This document shows positions 44,325 to 53,160 of a stretch of DNA of 64,000 bases, one piece after another (within the stretch, counting starts at the first letter, position 1; each line of letters begins with the position of its first letter). The notes beneath the pieces were generated by a model. The model saw nothing but the letters and a program-made list of their open reading frames with translations, had not been told where the DNA came from and made no database searches. This stretch comes from Luteirhabdus salina (GTDB taxonomy: Bacteria; Bacteroidota; Bacteroidia; Flavobacteriales; Flavobacteriaceae): NCBI GenBank assembly GCA_025384855.1, contig JALAHT010000001.1:1307064-1371063 (forward strand), in the 5' to 3' direction. A program made the position numbers and the translations under genes.

Positions 44325-45644
44325 TTAGTCTGGTCGCGCTGCTTTTTGCTGTTCCTTTCGTTTCAATTGATATTTAAGAATGAAATAGCCTAGCACACCC
44401 GCTACTATTGTTCCGACTAGAATACCGATTTTAGAAGAGGTGAGCAGGTCGTTTGATCGGAAGGCCAATTCTGCGATAAAGAGCGACATGGTAAACCCGA
44501 CGCCTCCAAGGAACCCAACGCCAATAATTTCACGGAAGCCGATACCGGTAGGCAGATCAGCAATTTTAAGCTTATACGCGAAATAGCTAAATGAGGCGAT
44601 TCCGATTACTTTTCCTGCCACCAGGGCAATTGCAATCTGTGAAATTAAGTGTGTTTGACTCAAGGAATCCAAATTGATTGTGATGCCTGCGTTCGCCAAG
44701 GCAAAAATGGGCATAATAACAATTGTTACCCAGCCACTCAGTCCATGTTCCAATTGCTGCATAGGCGATTGCACGCGATCGGTAATAACGTTAATCTTGT
44801 CTACTGCTTCTTGTTGCTTATCGGAAAGAATAACCCTTCGAGGTTCTGTTTTTTGAAAGATATTGACCGATTTTCGTATTTCTTGGAAAAAATTATCCAA
44901 ATCGACACTACGGGTGGCCGGAATCACCATTGCAATGAGTACGCCGGCGATAGTCGGATGAATGCCTGATTTCAGAAAGAGTATCCATATGGCAATGGAG
45001 CTTATCAGCAGTAAGTATTTTGAATGAAATTTCTTATAGGCTAAAAATCCTAGGAATACGAGAATTGCCAAAGCGATACCTAGATATAAAAAGTGCATAC
45101 CATGGCTATAAAAGAAGGCGATAACCAAAATAGCACCAATATCATCGATGATGGCGAAGGCGGTTAAGAAGATTTTTAGGCTTAAGGGCACTCGTTTTCC
45201 CAACAGATTTAGAATTCCTAGTGAGAAAGCGATATCGGTGGCCATAGGAATCCCCCAACCGGCTGTACCGCGCTCTTGGTCATGTAAGATGAAGAATATA
45301 GCGATGGGAACGATAATGCCACCAAGCGCTGCGAAAACAGGCATGGTCGCTTTTCGCATAGAGGTAAGTTCGCCATCAAGGATTTCACGTTTTATCTCCA
45401 ATCCAACGTAGAAGAAAAAGATGGTCATCAGGCCATCGTTAATCCATAGGTACAATGGTTTTGAAATAATAAAATCGGTTTCTGAAAAACCGATGGAGAA
45501 TGTTTCGTTGAAGAAGGAGTGATAGCTTTCTTGCCAGGGGGAATTCGCCCAAACCAAGGCAATGATGGTGAAAAGCAATAATATAAAACTACCGGCGGTA
45601 GATTTGTTTATAAAGGACTCTACAGGATTTTTGCTTATTTTCAA
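44325..45644 (-). CDS. nhaA: Na+/H+ antiporter NhaA
   Basis: A 439-aa inner-membrane antiporter with about 12 helices. Key acidic residues are D137 in MATDIAF and the ion-site pair D167-D168 in AIIDDIGA, corresponding to E. coli D133 and D163/D164. The KSGIHPTIAGVL signature is present. A charged insert of about 60 residues (about 245-300, with DRVQSPMQQLEHGLSGW) matches NhaA proteins of marine bacteria. It extrudes Na+ using the proton gradient. The MgtC-like gene starts its unit 23 bp upstream. Confidence 0.94.
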   Translation of the reverse strand: MKISKNPVESFINKSTAGSFILLLFTIIALVWANSPWQESYHSFFNETFSIGFSETDFIISKPLYLWINDGLMTIFFFYVGLEIKREILDGELTSMRKATMPVFAALGGIIVPIAIFFILHDQERGTAGWGIPMATDIAFSLGILNLLGKRVPLSLKIFLTAFAIIDDIGAILVIAFFYSHGMHFLYLGIALAILVFLGFLAYKKFHSKYLLLISSIAIWILFLKSGIHPTIAGVLIAMVIPATRSVDLDNFFQEIRKSVNIFQKTEPRRVILSDKQQEAVDKINVITDRVQSPMQQLEHGLSGWVTIVIMPIFALANAGITINLDSLSQTHLISQIAIALVAGKVIGIASFSYFAYKLKIADLPTGIGFREIIGVGFLGGVGFTMSLFIAELAFRSNDLLTSSKIGILVGTIVAGVLGYFILKYQLKRKEQQKAARPD

Positions 45645-45667
45645 TCTAGGTGTTTTTTAAACTACAG

Positions 45668-46096
45668 TTAGCTTTCGTTTCTGTTTATTTGTTTATCGAT
45701 ATGGCCGAAAATGTAATTTATAATAACGACCACTATCGTTAGAATGCCTAGTTCCCAATACATTCCCATACCAGCCACACAACCCGCGGCAGCACTGCAC
45801 CAAATGGTGGCCGCAGTGGTAATCCCTTTCACGGTATTGCTTTCCTCTTTCTTGAGAATGGTACCCGCACCAATAAATCCGATTCCGACAACTACTTGGC
45901 CTAGCACCCGCGTAATATCTACGTATTTTTCACCATAGTACTGAAGGGATATCATAATGAAGGCTGCAGCGCCAATGGCGACAAGCATATTTGTTTTTAA
46001 TCCGGCTTCCTTGTTCTTCCATTCCCGTTCCAAACCGATGAGAAGCCCTGCTAAAGTAGCGGCTCCCAATCGTATCGCGAACTCATAGACTTCCAT
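45668..46096 (-). CDS. MgtC/SapB family membrane protein
   Basis: 142 aa with four or five hydrophobic helices. Family motifs are LGAATLAGLLIGLEREWKNKEAGLKTNMLV, QVVVGIGFIGAGTIL and VKGITTAATIWCSAAAGCVAGMG. MgtC-type proteins modulate Mg2+ adaptation or the F-ATP synthase in some pathogens. Here only membership in the family can be claimed, although the proximity of atpD/atpC is notable. Co-oriented with nhaA, 23 bp apart. A short core-only version without the cytoplasmic ACT-like domain. Confidence 0.87.
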   Translation of the reverse strand: MEVYEFAIRLGAATLAGLLIGLEREWKNKEAGLKTNMLVAIGAAAFIMISLQYYGEKYVDITRVLGQVVVGIGFIGAGTILKKEESNTVKGITTAATIWCSAAAGCVAGMGMYWELGILTIVVVIINYIFGHIDKQINRNES

Positions 46097-46171
46097 GGAA
46101 TTATGAATTTATGCTAAGGTAGCAAAAGCCTATAGGAAATTCTGTTAAAGGGGTATTAATCAATAGTAATT

Positions 46172-46195
46172 GAAAACCCCGCTTGATTAGCGGGG
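46172..46195 (-). terminator. Terminator after asnS
   Basis: On the minus strand CCCCGCT (46195-46189), 5-nt loop, AGCGGGG (46183-46177) followed by TTTT. Confidence 0.85.
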
Positions 46196-46203
46196 ATTAT
46201 TAT

Positions 46204-47649
46204 TTAAAACTCTGCATTTCCAGGGGTACGAGGATACGGTATCACATCCCGTATATTTCCCATTCCGGTAACGAACTGAACCAATCGCTCGAACCCAAGT
46301 CCGAAACCGCTATGCACACAGGTACCAAACTTACGAAGCTCCAAATACCACCATAGTTCTTCCTCTGGGATATCCATATCCTCCATTTTCTTTTTCAGCA
46401 CATCGTAGCGTTCCTCACGCTGCGAACCACCAACGATTTCACCAATCCCAGGAAATAAGACATCCATAGCGCGTACGGTTTTTTCGTCTTCGTTCAAACG
46501 CATATAAAAGGCCTTTATCTTAGCTGGATAATCGAATAGGATTACAGGACATTTAAAGTGTTTTTCAACCAGATAGCGTTCGTGCTCGCTTTGAAGGTCG
46601 GCGCCCCATTCATCGATTAGATAGTTGAATTTTTTCTTTTTATTCGGCTTACTATTGCGAAGAATTTCGATGGCTTCCGTATAGGTTACCCGCTTGAAAT
46701 TATTTTCTAATACAAACTTCAGCTTTTCGCGCAAGGCCATATCGCTACGCTCGTTTTGAGGCTTTCGTTTTTCTTCATCCAACAGTCGTTTTTCTAAAAA
46801 CTCAAGATCATCGGCACAATGCTCCAAGGCATACTTCAAAACATGCTTGATAAAGTCTTCAGCCAAATCCATATTTCCGTCCAAGTCGCAAAAGGCAACC
46901 TCGGGTTCAATCATCCAGAATTCGGCTAAGTGACGCGATGTATTGCTGTTCTCCGCTCGAAAGGTTGGTCCGAACGTATAAACCTTTCCAAGCCCCATCG
47001 CATAGGTTTCAGCTTCTAACTGACCGCTTACTGTAAGGTTGGTTTCCTTTCCGAAGAAATCTTCTTCATAATTAAATGTGCCATCTTCCTTTTTAGGTGA
47101 ATTTTCGTTGAAGGTAGTCACCTTAAACATTTCACCCGCACCTTCCGCATCGCTACCAGTAATAATGGGCGAATGCATATAGTAAAAGTTGTTCTTCTGA
47201 AAGTAATCGTGAATGGCAAAGGCCAATTTGCTTCGTGTTCGCATCACTGCTCCAAAGGTATTGGTTCGTACACGTAGATGCGCTTGTTCCCGAAGTTTTT
47301 CAAAGGTATGGCGCTTTGGCGAAAGGATGGTTTTCTTTACGTCCTCCGTATCGGCATCGCCCAAAACGGTGACTTCCTTAACTTCTACTTCAACCGCTTG
47401 ACCGTGCCCTTGGCTCTCGACCAAAACCCCTGTTACTTCAATGGCCGCTCCAACGGTAATACGTTTCATCGTATGTTCATCAAAATTTTCAAAATCGATG
47501 ACACATTGAAGGTTCTTGATGGTAGATCCGTCGTTTAAGGCGATAAAACGATTGCTTCTAAAGGCCCGTACCCAACCGCGAACGGTTATTTCATGCAAGG
47601 AAGGTTCTTTCGTTAGGGCAGTAACTATTTCGGTATGCGGTTGCATCAT
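46204..47649 (-). CDS. asnS: Asparaginyl-tRNA synthetase
   Basis: A 481-aa class IIb synthetase attaching asparagine to tRNA-Asn. An N-terminal OB-fold anticodon-binding domain (about 15-110, [19 protein letters not shown]) precedes a catalytic core with motif 2 [21 protein letters not shown] and motif 3 [27 protein letters not shown], which is characteristic of AsnRS rather than AspRS. Two consecutive methionines open the frame; the second may be used. It has its own promoter and terminator, so it is monocistronic. Confidence 0.96.
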   Translation of the reverse strand: MMQPHTEIVTALTKEPSLHEITVRGWVRAFRSNRFIALNDGSTIKNLQCVIDFENFDEHTMKRITVGAAIEVTGVLVESQGHGQAVEVEVKEVTVLGDADTEDVKKTILSPKRHTFEKLREQAHLRVRTNTFGAVMRTRSKLAFAIHDYFQKNNFYYMHSPIITGSDAEGAGEMFKVTTFNENSPKKEDGTFNYEEDFFGKETNLTVSGQLEAETYAMGLGKVYTFGPTFRAENSNTSRHLAEFWMIEPEVAFCDLDGNMDLAEDFIKHVLKYALEHCADDLEFLEKRLLDEEKRKPQNERSDMALREKLKFVLENNFKRVTYTEAIEILRNSKPNKKKKFNYLIDEWGADLQSEHERYLVEKHFKCPVILFDYPAKIKAFYMRLNEDEKTVRAMDVLFPGIGEIVGGSQREERYDVLKKKMEDMDIPEEELWWYLELRKFGTCVHSGFGLGFERLVQFVTGMGNIRDVIPYPRTPGNAEF

Positions 47650-47717
47650 GGTTTTTTCATTTAAAACTGAGGTTTGCCTTCATTGTATAGGAGTCGCGCC
47701 CCAATGTTTATGAGGGT

Positions 47718-47748
47718 CAAATATAATTTTTTAATGGGGAATTGGCAA
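47718..47748 (-). promoter_or_regulatory. Predicted asnS promoter
   Basis: On the minus strand TTG (47748-47746), 20-nt spacer, TATATTTG (47725-47718). The leader would be about 65 nt. Confidence 0.5.
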
Positions 47749-47773
47749 CGGAAAGCCTATCGAGTAATATGTT

Positions 47774-50200
47774 CTATTCTGAAGTACGCTTTTCTTCATT
47801 TTGCTCCGATTCATCATCGGTATCGATTTCCTCGGGGATAATCCGTAACGCTGGTTTTTTGAAAGTAGTCTTATTGGCAATTTCCTTCTCTAATGATAAT
47901 AGCAAGGCTGGTAATAGCAACAAGTTTGCAAGCATTGCAAACAGCAAGGTTGCCGATACCAAGGCACCTAGCGCAACCGTTCCGCCAAAACTTGAAATCG
48001 TAAAGACCGAAAAGCCAAAAAATAATACGATAGATGTATAAAACATGCTTACGCCTGTTTCACGAAGGGCAGCATAGACCGATTTTTTCACGCGCCAATT
48101 ATTCGCCATTAATTCTTGTCGGTATTTCGCTAAAAAGTGAATGGTATCGTCGACCGAAATACCAAAGGCAATGCTAAACACTAAAATAGTGGAAGGCTTG
48201 ATTGGCACCCCGATAAAGCCCATCAGTCCGGCGGTGATGATGAGCGGCAATAAGTTTGGGAGTAACGATATCAAGATCATTTTAAAACTTCGGAACATCC
48301 AAGCCATAAACAGGGCGATAAGTAAAATGGCAAGCGATAGTGAGATGACCAGGTTGGTGACTAAATATTTTGTTCCTTTTTGAAATACGAGCGCCTTACC
48401 CGTAAGCGTCACCTCATAGCGTTCTGAAGGAAAGATCTTTTCAATCTCTTGCTTGATGTTCTCTTCTATCCGTTCATAGCGTTCGGTTTCCGTATCCTTC
48501 ATATAAGTGGTGATACGGGCAAACTGACCGGTGCTGTCCACATAGCTATTCAATAAATCGGTATCGGCACCGCTATTTTTCGCGTAGGATAGGATAAAGG
48601 TCCGTTCTTGGCTATTTGGGAGTTGGTAATAATCTGGATTGCCATTGTAATAGGCTTGTTTCGAATACTTCACCAATTCGGCTACTGAAATCGGTTTGGC
48701 AAGCTCTGGAATCTCTTCTAAATACTCCTGAAGGCGATCCATTCGCTTTAAAGTCGCCAACTTCATCACACCTTTTTTGCGCTTGGTATCGACAAGGATT
48801 TCTAACGGCATAATGCCTTCATATTCTTTTTCAAAGAAGCGGATATCTTTGAAGAATTCAGCTTTCTTCGGCATGTCTTCAATAATGCTCCCGGAAATAC
48901 GAATGTTGTAAATACCGATGATACCACCACAAAGCAAGCAAATGGAAGCGATGAAAATTGCGATACGGTGTTCCTTCACCATACGTTCCATCCAATCGAC
49001 AAAACTTCCAATCCATCGTTTGTTCAAGTGTTTTAAGTGCTTGTACTTCGGAATCGCCATATAGCTGTAGACGATCGGAATGATGAAAAGGCTTAATAGA
49101 AAAATCGCGATGATATTGATAGAGGCTACGATACCGAATTCCTTTAGCAACTGACTGTTAGTGAGGATGAAGGTTGCAAATCCTGAAGCCGTGGTAACGT
49201 TCGTCATCAAGGTTGCGTTTCCAACCTTTGTGATAACGCGTTGCAGCGATTTCGCTTGGTTTCCGTGCCGTTTTATTTCCTGTTGATATTTGTTGATCAG
49301 GAAGATACAATTTGGAATACCAATCACGATGATTAGCGGAGGAATCAAGGCCGTTAACACGGTAATTTCATAGTGAAGCAATCCCAGAATTCCGAAAGCC
49401 CACATCACACCAATAATTACAGTTACCATCGAAATGATGGTCGCGCGAACACTTCTAAAGAAGAAGAAAAAGATAAGGGAAGTGACGAGTAGCGCAGCAC
49501 CGATAAACAAGCCAATCTCGTCGATGATATTTTTTGAATTCAGCGTTCGAATATACGGCATTCCAGACGTATGGACGGTAATACCTGTTTCCGCTTCGAA
49601 GCGATCGATTTGTGGGATTAGGTCTTCTAAAATGAAGTCTTTTCGAGCCGCGGTATTGACGATATCCTTTTTGAGGTATACAGCAGTTCGGACCGACGTT
49701 TCATCAGGATTATAGACTAAACCTTCATAAAAGGGTTGTTTTTTGAAAAGTTGTTCCGTAAAGTTTTCAATACCTTTTTGGGAAGTGATAGAATCTTCCA
49801 ACAAGGGCTTCATTTCAAAACCTACGGTATCTTCACGTTTTGCGAGTTGTTGAAGATTCCCAAGAGAAAGCGTCATCGCTACTTCATCATATTGTTGAAG
49901 CTGAGATGCCAGGGCATTCCACTTATTGAAATTTTTTGGTGTGAAGAGCGCGCTATCCTTCACCCCGATTACGATAAGGTTTCCTTCTTCCCCAAACTTT
50001 TGAAGGAACTGATTGTATTGAAGGTTTATTTCATGATTGTCGGGCAGAAGATTGGCTTCGGTATAGGTAAACCGCATGTTTTTCCACTGTAGACCAAAAA
50101 AAACGGTCACTGCGGCTATGGCAATAAGAATAAAAAGTCTATTCCGTAAAATAAACCGTGCCACTGCACTCCAAAAACCGATACTGAAAAGTTTATCCAA
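47774..50200 (-). CDS. RND/MMPL-family transporter
   Basis: About 808 aa from a TTG at 50200, with two repeats of one helix, a large periplasmic domain and five helices (12 TM in total), the RND/MMPL plan. The N-terminal half has GIGIPNCIFLINKYQQEI and the second half FSIAFGISVDDTIHFLAKYRQEL, where the paired aspartates are typical proton-relay residues. Such sterol-sensing-domain-like exporters move lipids or hydrophobic compounds. An earlier TTG at 50221 is in frame, but the predicted -7 element TACCTTTG (50226-50219) overlaps it, so I prefer the later start (the next ATG is far inside). The C-terminal tail is acidic. Confidence 0.82.
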   Translation of the reverse strand: MDKLFSIGFWSAVARFILRNRLFILIAIAAVTVFFGLQWKNMRFTYTEANLLPDNHEINLQYNQFLQKFGEEGNLIVIGVKDSALFTPKNFNKWNALASQLQQYDEVAMTLSLGNLQQLAKREDTVGFEMKPLLEDSITSQKGIENFTEQLFKKQPFYEGLVYNPDETSVRTAVYLKKDIVNTAARKDFILEDLIPQIDRFEAETGITVHTSGMPYIRTLNSKNIIDEIGLFIGAALLVTSLIFFFFFRSVRATIISMVTVIIGVMWAFGILGLLHYEITVLTALIPPLIIVIGIPNCIFLINKYQQEIKRHGNQAKSLQRVITKVGNATLMTNVTTASGFATFILTNSQLLKEFGIVASINIIAIFLLSLFIIPIVYSYMAIPKYKHLKHLNKRWIGSFVDWMERMVKEHRIAIFIASICLLCGGIIGIYNIRISGSIIEDMPKKAEFFKDIRFFEKEYEGIMPLEILVDTKRKKGVMKLATLKRMDRLQEYLEEIPELAKPISVAELVKYSKQAYYNGNPDYYQLPNSQERTFILSYAKNSGADTDLLNSYVDSTGQFARITTYMKDTETERYERIEENIKQEIEKIFPSERYEVTLTGKALVFQKGTKYLVTNLVISLSLAILLIALFMAWMFRSFKMILISLLPNLLPLIITAGLMGFIGVPIKPSTILVFSIAFGISVDDTIHFLAKYRQELMANNWRVKKSVYAALRETGVSMFYTSIVLFFGFSVFTISSFGGTVALGALVSATLLFAMLANLLLLPALLLSLEKEIANKTTFKKPALRIIPEEIDTDDESEQNEEKRTSE

Positions 50201-50218
50201 ACCCCTAATTTTGCGGCG

Positions 50219-50226
50219 CAAAGGTA
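50219..50226 (-). promoter_or_regulatory. Predicted -7 element of the RND transporter gene
   Basis: TACCTTTG on the minus strand, a full TAnnTTTG match. No clear TTG at the usual spacing upstream. It positions transcription start around 50212-50215 and so argues for translation from 50200. Confidence 0.4.
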
Positions 50227-50270
50227 CGGAATCCCTTAAAGGCTTTCATGGTTTCCCTATCTTTTTATTC

Positions 50271-51536
50271 CTAAACTTTCAGGTAGAAAGTGAATTTGAA
50301 AGAGATGTTATCCTCGAAGTCGGGTAAGTTGTAAAATCCGTAGCGATAGGCGAAGCTTAAGCCGAATCCAAAGAACAGTTTATTCAATTCGAAACCAGAT
50401 TCTGAATACAGCTGATCGAGGGTGTTGAAGGTAACACCTAAATGTTTATTGGTGTCGTCCATATTTCCTAAAGCATGACGGGTAATCAATACCAATTCGG
50501 GTTTAAAGCGTTCTGAAAACTTAAAGCGACGAAGGCTGTGCTTCACCTGAAAAGTGACTAATTTATCGGAAAAGAATTCGCCAAAGTACATGGTTTCGAA
50601 ACTTTGCCGTCCAGCTACCGAAAAACGTTGTAGGATTTCATCTTTAGTCGGACTATTGGGGTATGCATGAAACAGATGGGTTAACGGAACGTCGCCAAGC
50701 GCATATTTTCCTTCCAACAGGAAATTGGTAGAGGAGAGGTCGGTTCGTTTGATGTAGTAATCTAATTTCAATCCGAATTTGGTGTAATTGAAATCGCTAC
50801 GCGTAATCCCGGCAATGCCCTGTGTTACTTGTGCGCTGATTTTAGGAAAGCCATCAAAGTATTCAACACGGCCATCTTTGGTGGTAATAAAATCTGTTTT
50901 GGGACTAATTCTGAAAGATGCGGTAGCTTCAGCAATTTCATAGGAATCGTAAAGCGTGCCATCGTTTAAGTATTTATACGATAAGGTTTGTTCGATTCTA
51001 CTTCTGGAGAAGCGGACTTCTGCCAATATTTTTTCGGCAAATTCGTGCTGTATATTCGTTTGCCAGGTTCGGTGTTTGAAGAACTGGGTAACGTTTACCA
51101 AGCGCGGTTCAAAAACAGAATAGACCCTAGAGTCGGTTAGATAGGCAAAGGATCCTACCTCTCGAATATCGTCGATATAGTATAGGTTAATCCATGTTTT
51201 GTAATCCTTATTTACGCGAACACTTCCTCCCAAACTAAACTTGATATCCCGATCTTTGAAACCGCGTGCAAAATAGCCACCGAATTTATAGCGCTCGAAG
51301 AGCTTGTCATTTGTTACGCCACCAATTCCCAAGCGAATCCCTTCGTAGTTGTTATACTTGATGAGATAACGCATATCCACATCGAAAAAACCAATGGGAT
51401 AAAAGCCTGTTTGAAAGGGGTTGTCTTTTTTCTCTTCGCGGGTTGCCGTAGTATCTTGCTCAGTTTCTATTGTGGGAACCTGCGCGAAGCTATTGATCGC
51501 TATAAGGAGAACGAACAAAACGAACAAGTGACGCAT
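50271..51536 (-). CDS. Outer-membrane barrel protein, DUF5686-like
   Basis: 421 aa with a signal peptide (1-18, NSFA-Q). The body is a series of amphipathic beta strands and resembles the C-terminal barrel of DUF5686/carboxypeptidase-regulatory outer-membrane proteins: YNNYEGIRLGIGG, KFGGYFARGFKDRDIKFSLGGS, FSDKLVTFQVKHSLRRFKF and C-terminal ISFKFTFYLKV. The N-terminal carboxypeptidase-regulatory domain of full-length DUF5686 proteins (about 800 aa) is absent, and no frameshift remnant is visible upstream. Probable integral outer-membrane protein. Promoter TATCTTTG lies about 25 nt upstream, inside the frr terminator's T-run. Confidence 0.65.
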   Translation of the reverse strand: MRHLFVLFVLLIAINSFAQVPTIETEQDTTATREEKKDNPFQTGFYPIGFFDVDMRYLIKYNNYEGIRLGIGGVTNDKLFERYKFGGYFARGFKDRDIKFSLGGSVRVNKDYKTWINLYYIDDIREVGSFAYLTDSRVYSVFEPRLVNVTQFFKHRTWQTNIQHEFAEKILAEVRFSRSRIEQTLSYKYLNDGTLYDSYEIAEATASFRISPKTDFITTKDGRVEYFDGFPKISAQVTQGIAGITRSDFNYTKFGLKLDYYIKRTDLSSTNFLLEGKYALGDVPLTHLFHAYPNSPTKDEILQRFSVAGRQSFETMYFGEFFSDKLVTFQVKHSLRRFKFSERFKPELVLITRHALGNMDDTNKHLGVTFNTLDQLYSESGFELNKLFFGFGLSFAYRYGFYNLPDFEDNISFKFTFYLKV

Positions 51537-51559
51537 AGAAGGGCTGCAGGTTTTGAAGG

Positions 51560-51591
51560 CAAAGATAAAAAGAAAGCGGCCTAAGGGCCGC
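51560..51591 (-). terminator. frr terminator overlapping the next promoter
   Basis: On the minus strand GCGGCC (51591-51586), loop CTTA, GGCCGC (51581-51576), then a T-rich tract. The tract contains TATCTTTG (51567-51560), a -7 match for the downstream barrel gene. Confidence 0.7.
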
Positions 51592-51624
51592 CCGTTTGTA
51601 TAATGTTTAACGAAAAAGAATGAC

Positions 51625-52179
51625 CTATACCGTCATGATTTCCTTCTCTTTTTTCTCTAACATTTGTTCGATTTTTTCGATATGTGCATCGGTCATCGCC
51701 TGAATATCGATTTCAAGGTTTTTCTGAAGGTCTTCAGAAATATCCAGTTTCTTAATATCATTATTGGCAACTTTCCGGTCGTTTCGGACTCCGACTTTTG
51801 CTTCTTCAGCTTCGGCTTTGGCCTGTTTCACTAAGTCTTTTCGACGTTCTTCCGTTAATGGTGGAACATTAATGATCACGCTTTCACCATTATTCTGTGG
51901 ATTAAAGCCTAGGTTTGCTATTTGAATTCCCTTTTCAATTTCAGGGATCATCGACTTTTCCCATGGCTGAACACTAATGGTCATCCCGTCGGGTGTATTG
52001 ATGTTAGCAACTTGGCTTAACGGTGTTTCTGAACCGTAATAGTCTACTTTCACACCATTTAGCATAGAAGGAGAGGCTTTTCCGGCACGAATATTTGCCA
52101 ATTGTCTCTCTAAGTGTTTTACGGCTTTATCCATAGCCTCTTTGGCTTCATCTAAAACCAATTGAATATCGTCTTCCAT
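51625..52179 (-). CDS. frr: Ribosome recycling factor
   Basis: 184 aa, the normal length. Splits post-termination ribosomes with EF-G. Recognisable are LANIRAGKASPSMLNGVKVDYYGSETPLSQVANI, the MISVQPWEKS-type TISVQPWEKSMIPEIEKGI, PPLTEERRKDLVKQAK and RNDRKVANNDIKKL. It sits 46 bp downstream of pyrH on the same strand, the common pyrH-frr pair, and is followed by a terminator. Confidence 0.97.
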   Translation of the reverse strand: MEDDIQLVLDEAKEAMDKAVKHLERQLANIRAGKASPSMLNGVKVDYYGSETPLSQVANINTPDGMTISVQPWEKSMIPEIEKGIQIANLGFNPQNNGESVIINVPPLTEERRKDLVKQAKAEAEEAKVGVRNDRKVANNDIKKLDISEDLQKNLEIDIQAMTDAHIEKIEQMLEKKEKEIMTV

Positions 52180-52225
52180 AATTATTTCAATTTACGCATT
52201 CAAATTTCATCAATCGTGCCAACAT

Positions 52226-52933
52226 TTACAAATTTACTTTTGTTCCTATTTTTTCACCGGAAACTACCTTGAATAAATTACCCTTGGTATTCATGTCGAA
52301 TACGATGATGGGCAATTGATTTTCTTGGCTTAAGGTGAAGGCGGTAGTATCCATAACCTTCAACCCTTTCTTCAGAACATCTTCAAAGGTGATATAATCG
52401 AATTTTGTAGCTGCCTTGTCTTTTTCTGGATCGCTGGTATAAATTCCATCAACACGGGTTCCTTTCAAAATAACATCGGCATTAATTTCAATAGCGCGAA
52501 GAACCGCTGCACTATCGGTAGTGAAGTAAGGATTTCCTGTACCGCCACCGAAAATTACCACACGGCCTTTTTCCAAATGGCGAATCGCTTTTCTTCTGAT
52601 AAAGGGTTCTGCTACTTCATTAATCTTTACGGCACTCTGCAAACGGGTTGGAACCTCTTCATTTTCTAAGGCACTCTGTAGCGCCAAACCATTAATAACC
52701 GTTGCCAACATTCCCATGTGGTCGCCTTGTACACGGTCCATACCGCGACTGGCACCCGCAACACCCCTGAAAATATTTCCGCCACCGATTACGATGGCAA
52801 CTTCTACGCCTTTTTCGGTAATGCTTTTAATTTCTTGGGCATATTCCTGAAGGCGTTGTGGATCGATACCGTATTGACGACTACCCATTAAGGCCTCGCC
52901 AGATAATTTTAGGAGAATTCGTTTGTAAATCAT
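52226..52933 (-). CDS. pyrH: Uridylate kinase (UMP kinase)
   Basis: 235 aa from the ATG at 52933 ([17 protein letters not shown]). An upstream in-frame ATG would add 13 atypical residues and run into the promoter region. A hexameric amino-acid-kinase-fold enzyme phosphorylating UMP. Motifs: [50 protein letters not shown] and [21 protein letters not shown] (52977-52970) on the minus strand is a plausible -7 element about 37 nt upstream. frr follows. Confidence 0.96.
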   Translation of the reverse strand: MIYKRILLKLSGEALMGSRQYGIDPQRLQEYAQEIKSITEKGVEVAIVIGGGNIFRGVAGASRGMDRVQGDHMGMLATVINGLALQSALENEEVPTRLQSAVKINEVAEPFIRRKAIRHLEKGRVVIFGGGTGNPYFTTDSAAVLRAIEINADVILKGTRVDGIYTSDPEKDKAATKFDYITFEDVLKKGLKVMDTTAFTLSQENQLPIIVFDMNTKGNLFKVVSGEKIGTKVNL

Positions 52934-52969
52934 GGAATTTGTAATGGTGTTGAATTGAGAATGCTGATG

Positions 52970-52977
52970 CAAAAGTA
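52970..52977 (-). promoter_or_regulatory. Predicted -7 element of pyrH-frr
   Basis: TACTTTTG on the minus strand, matching TAnnTTTG. No confident -33 element is seen at the usual distance. Confidence 0.4.
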
Positions 52978-53160
52978 AGCAAAAGTGAATTTTAATACAG
53001 AATTAATATAGACTTTACCAAAATTCTATTCCAAGCGTTTTCGTTACTCTTATAAAACTGATGCTTACCCGATTAGTCTGTTATTTTAGAACAGGTTTTG
53101 AAAACAATTCCTATTTTTAAGGAATCAATCGCTTGTAATTCCCTCTTTTCCAATTTTATT

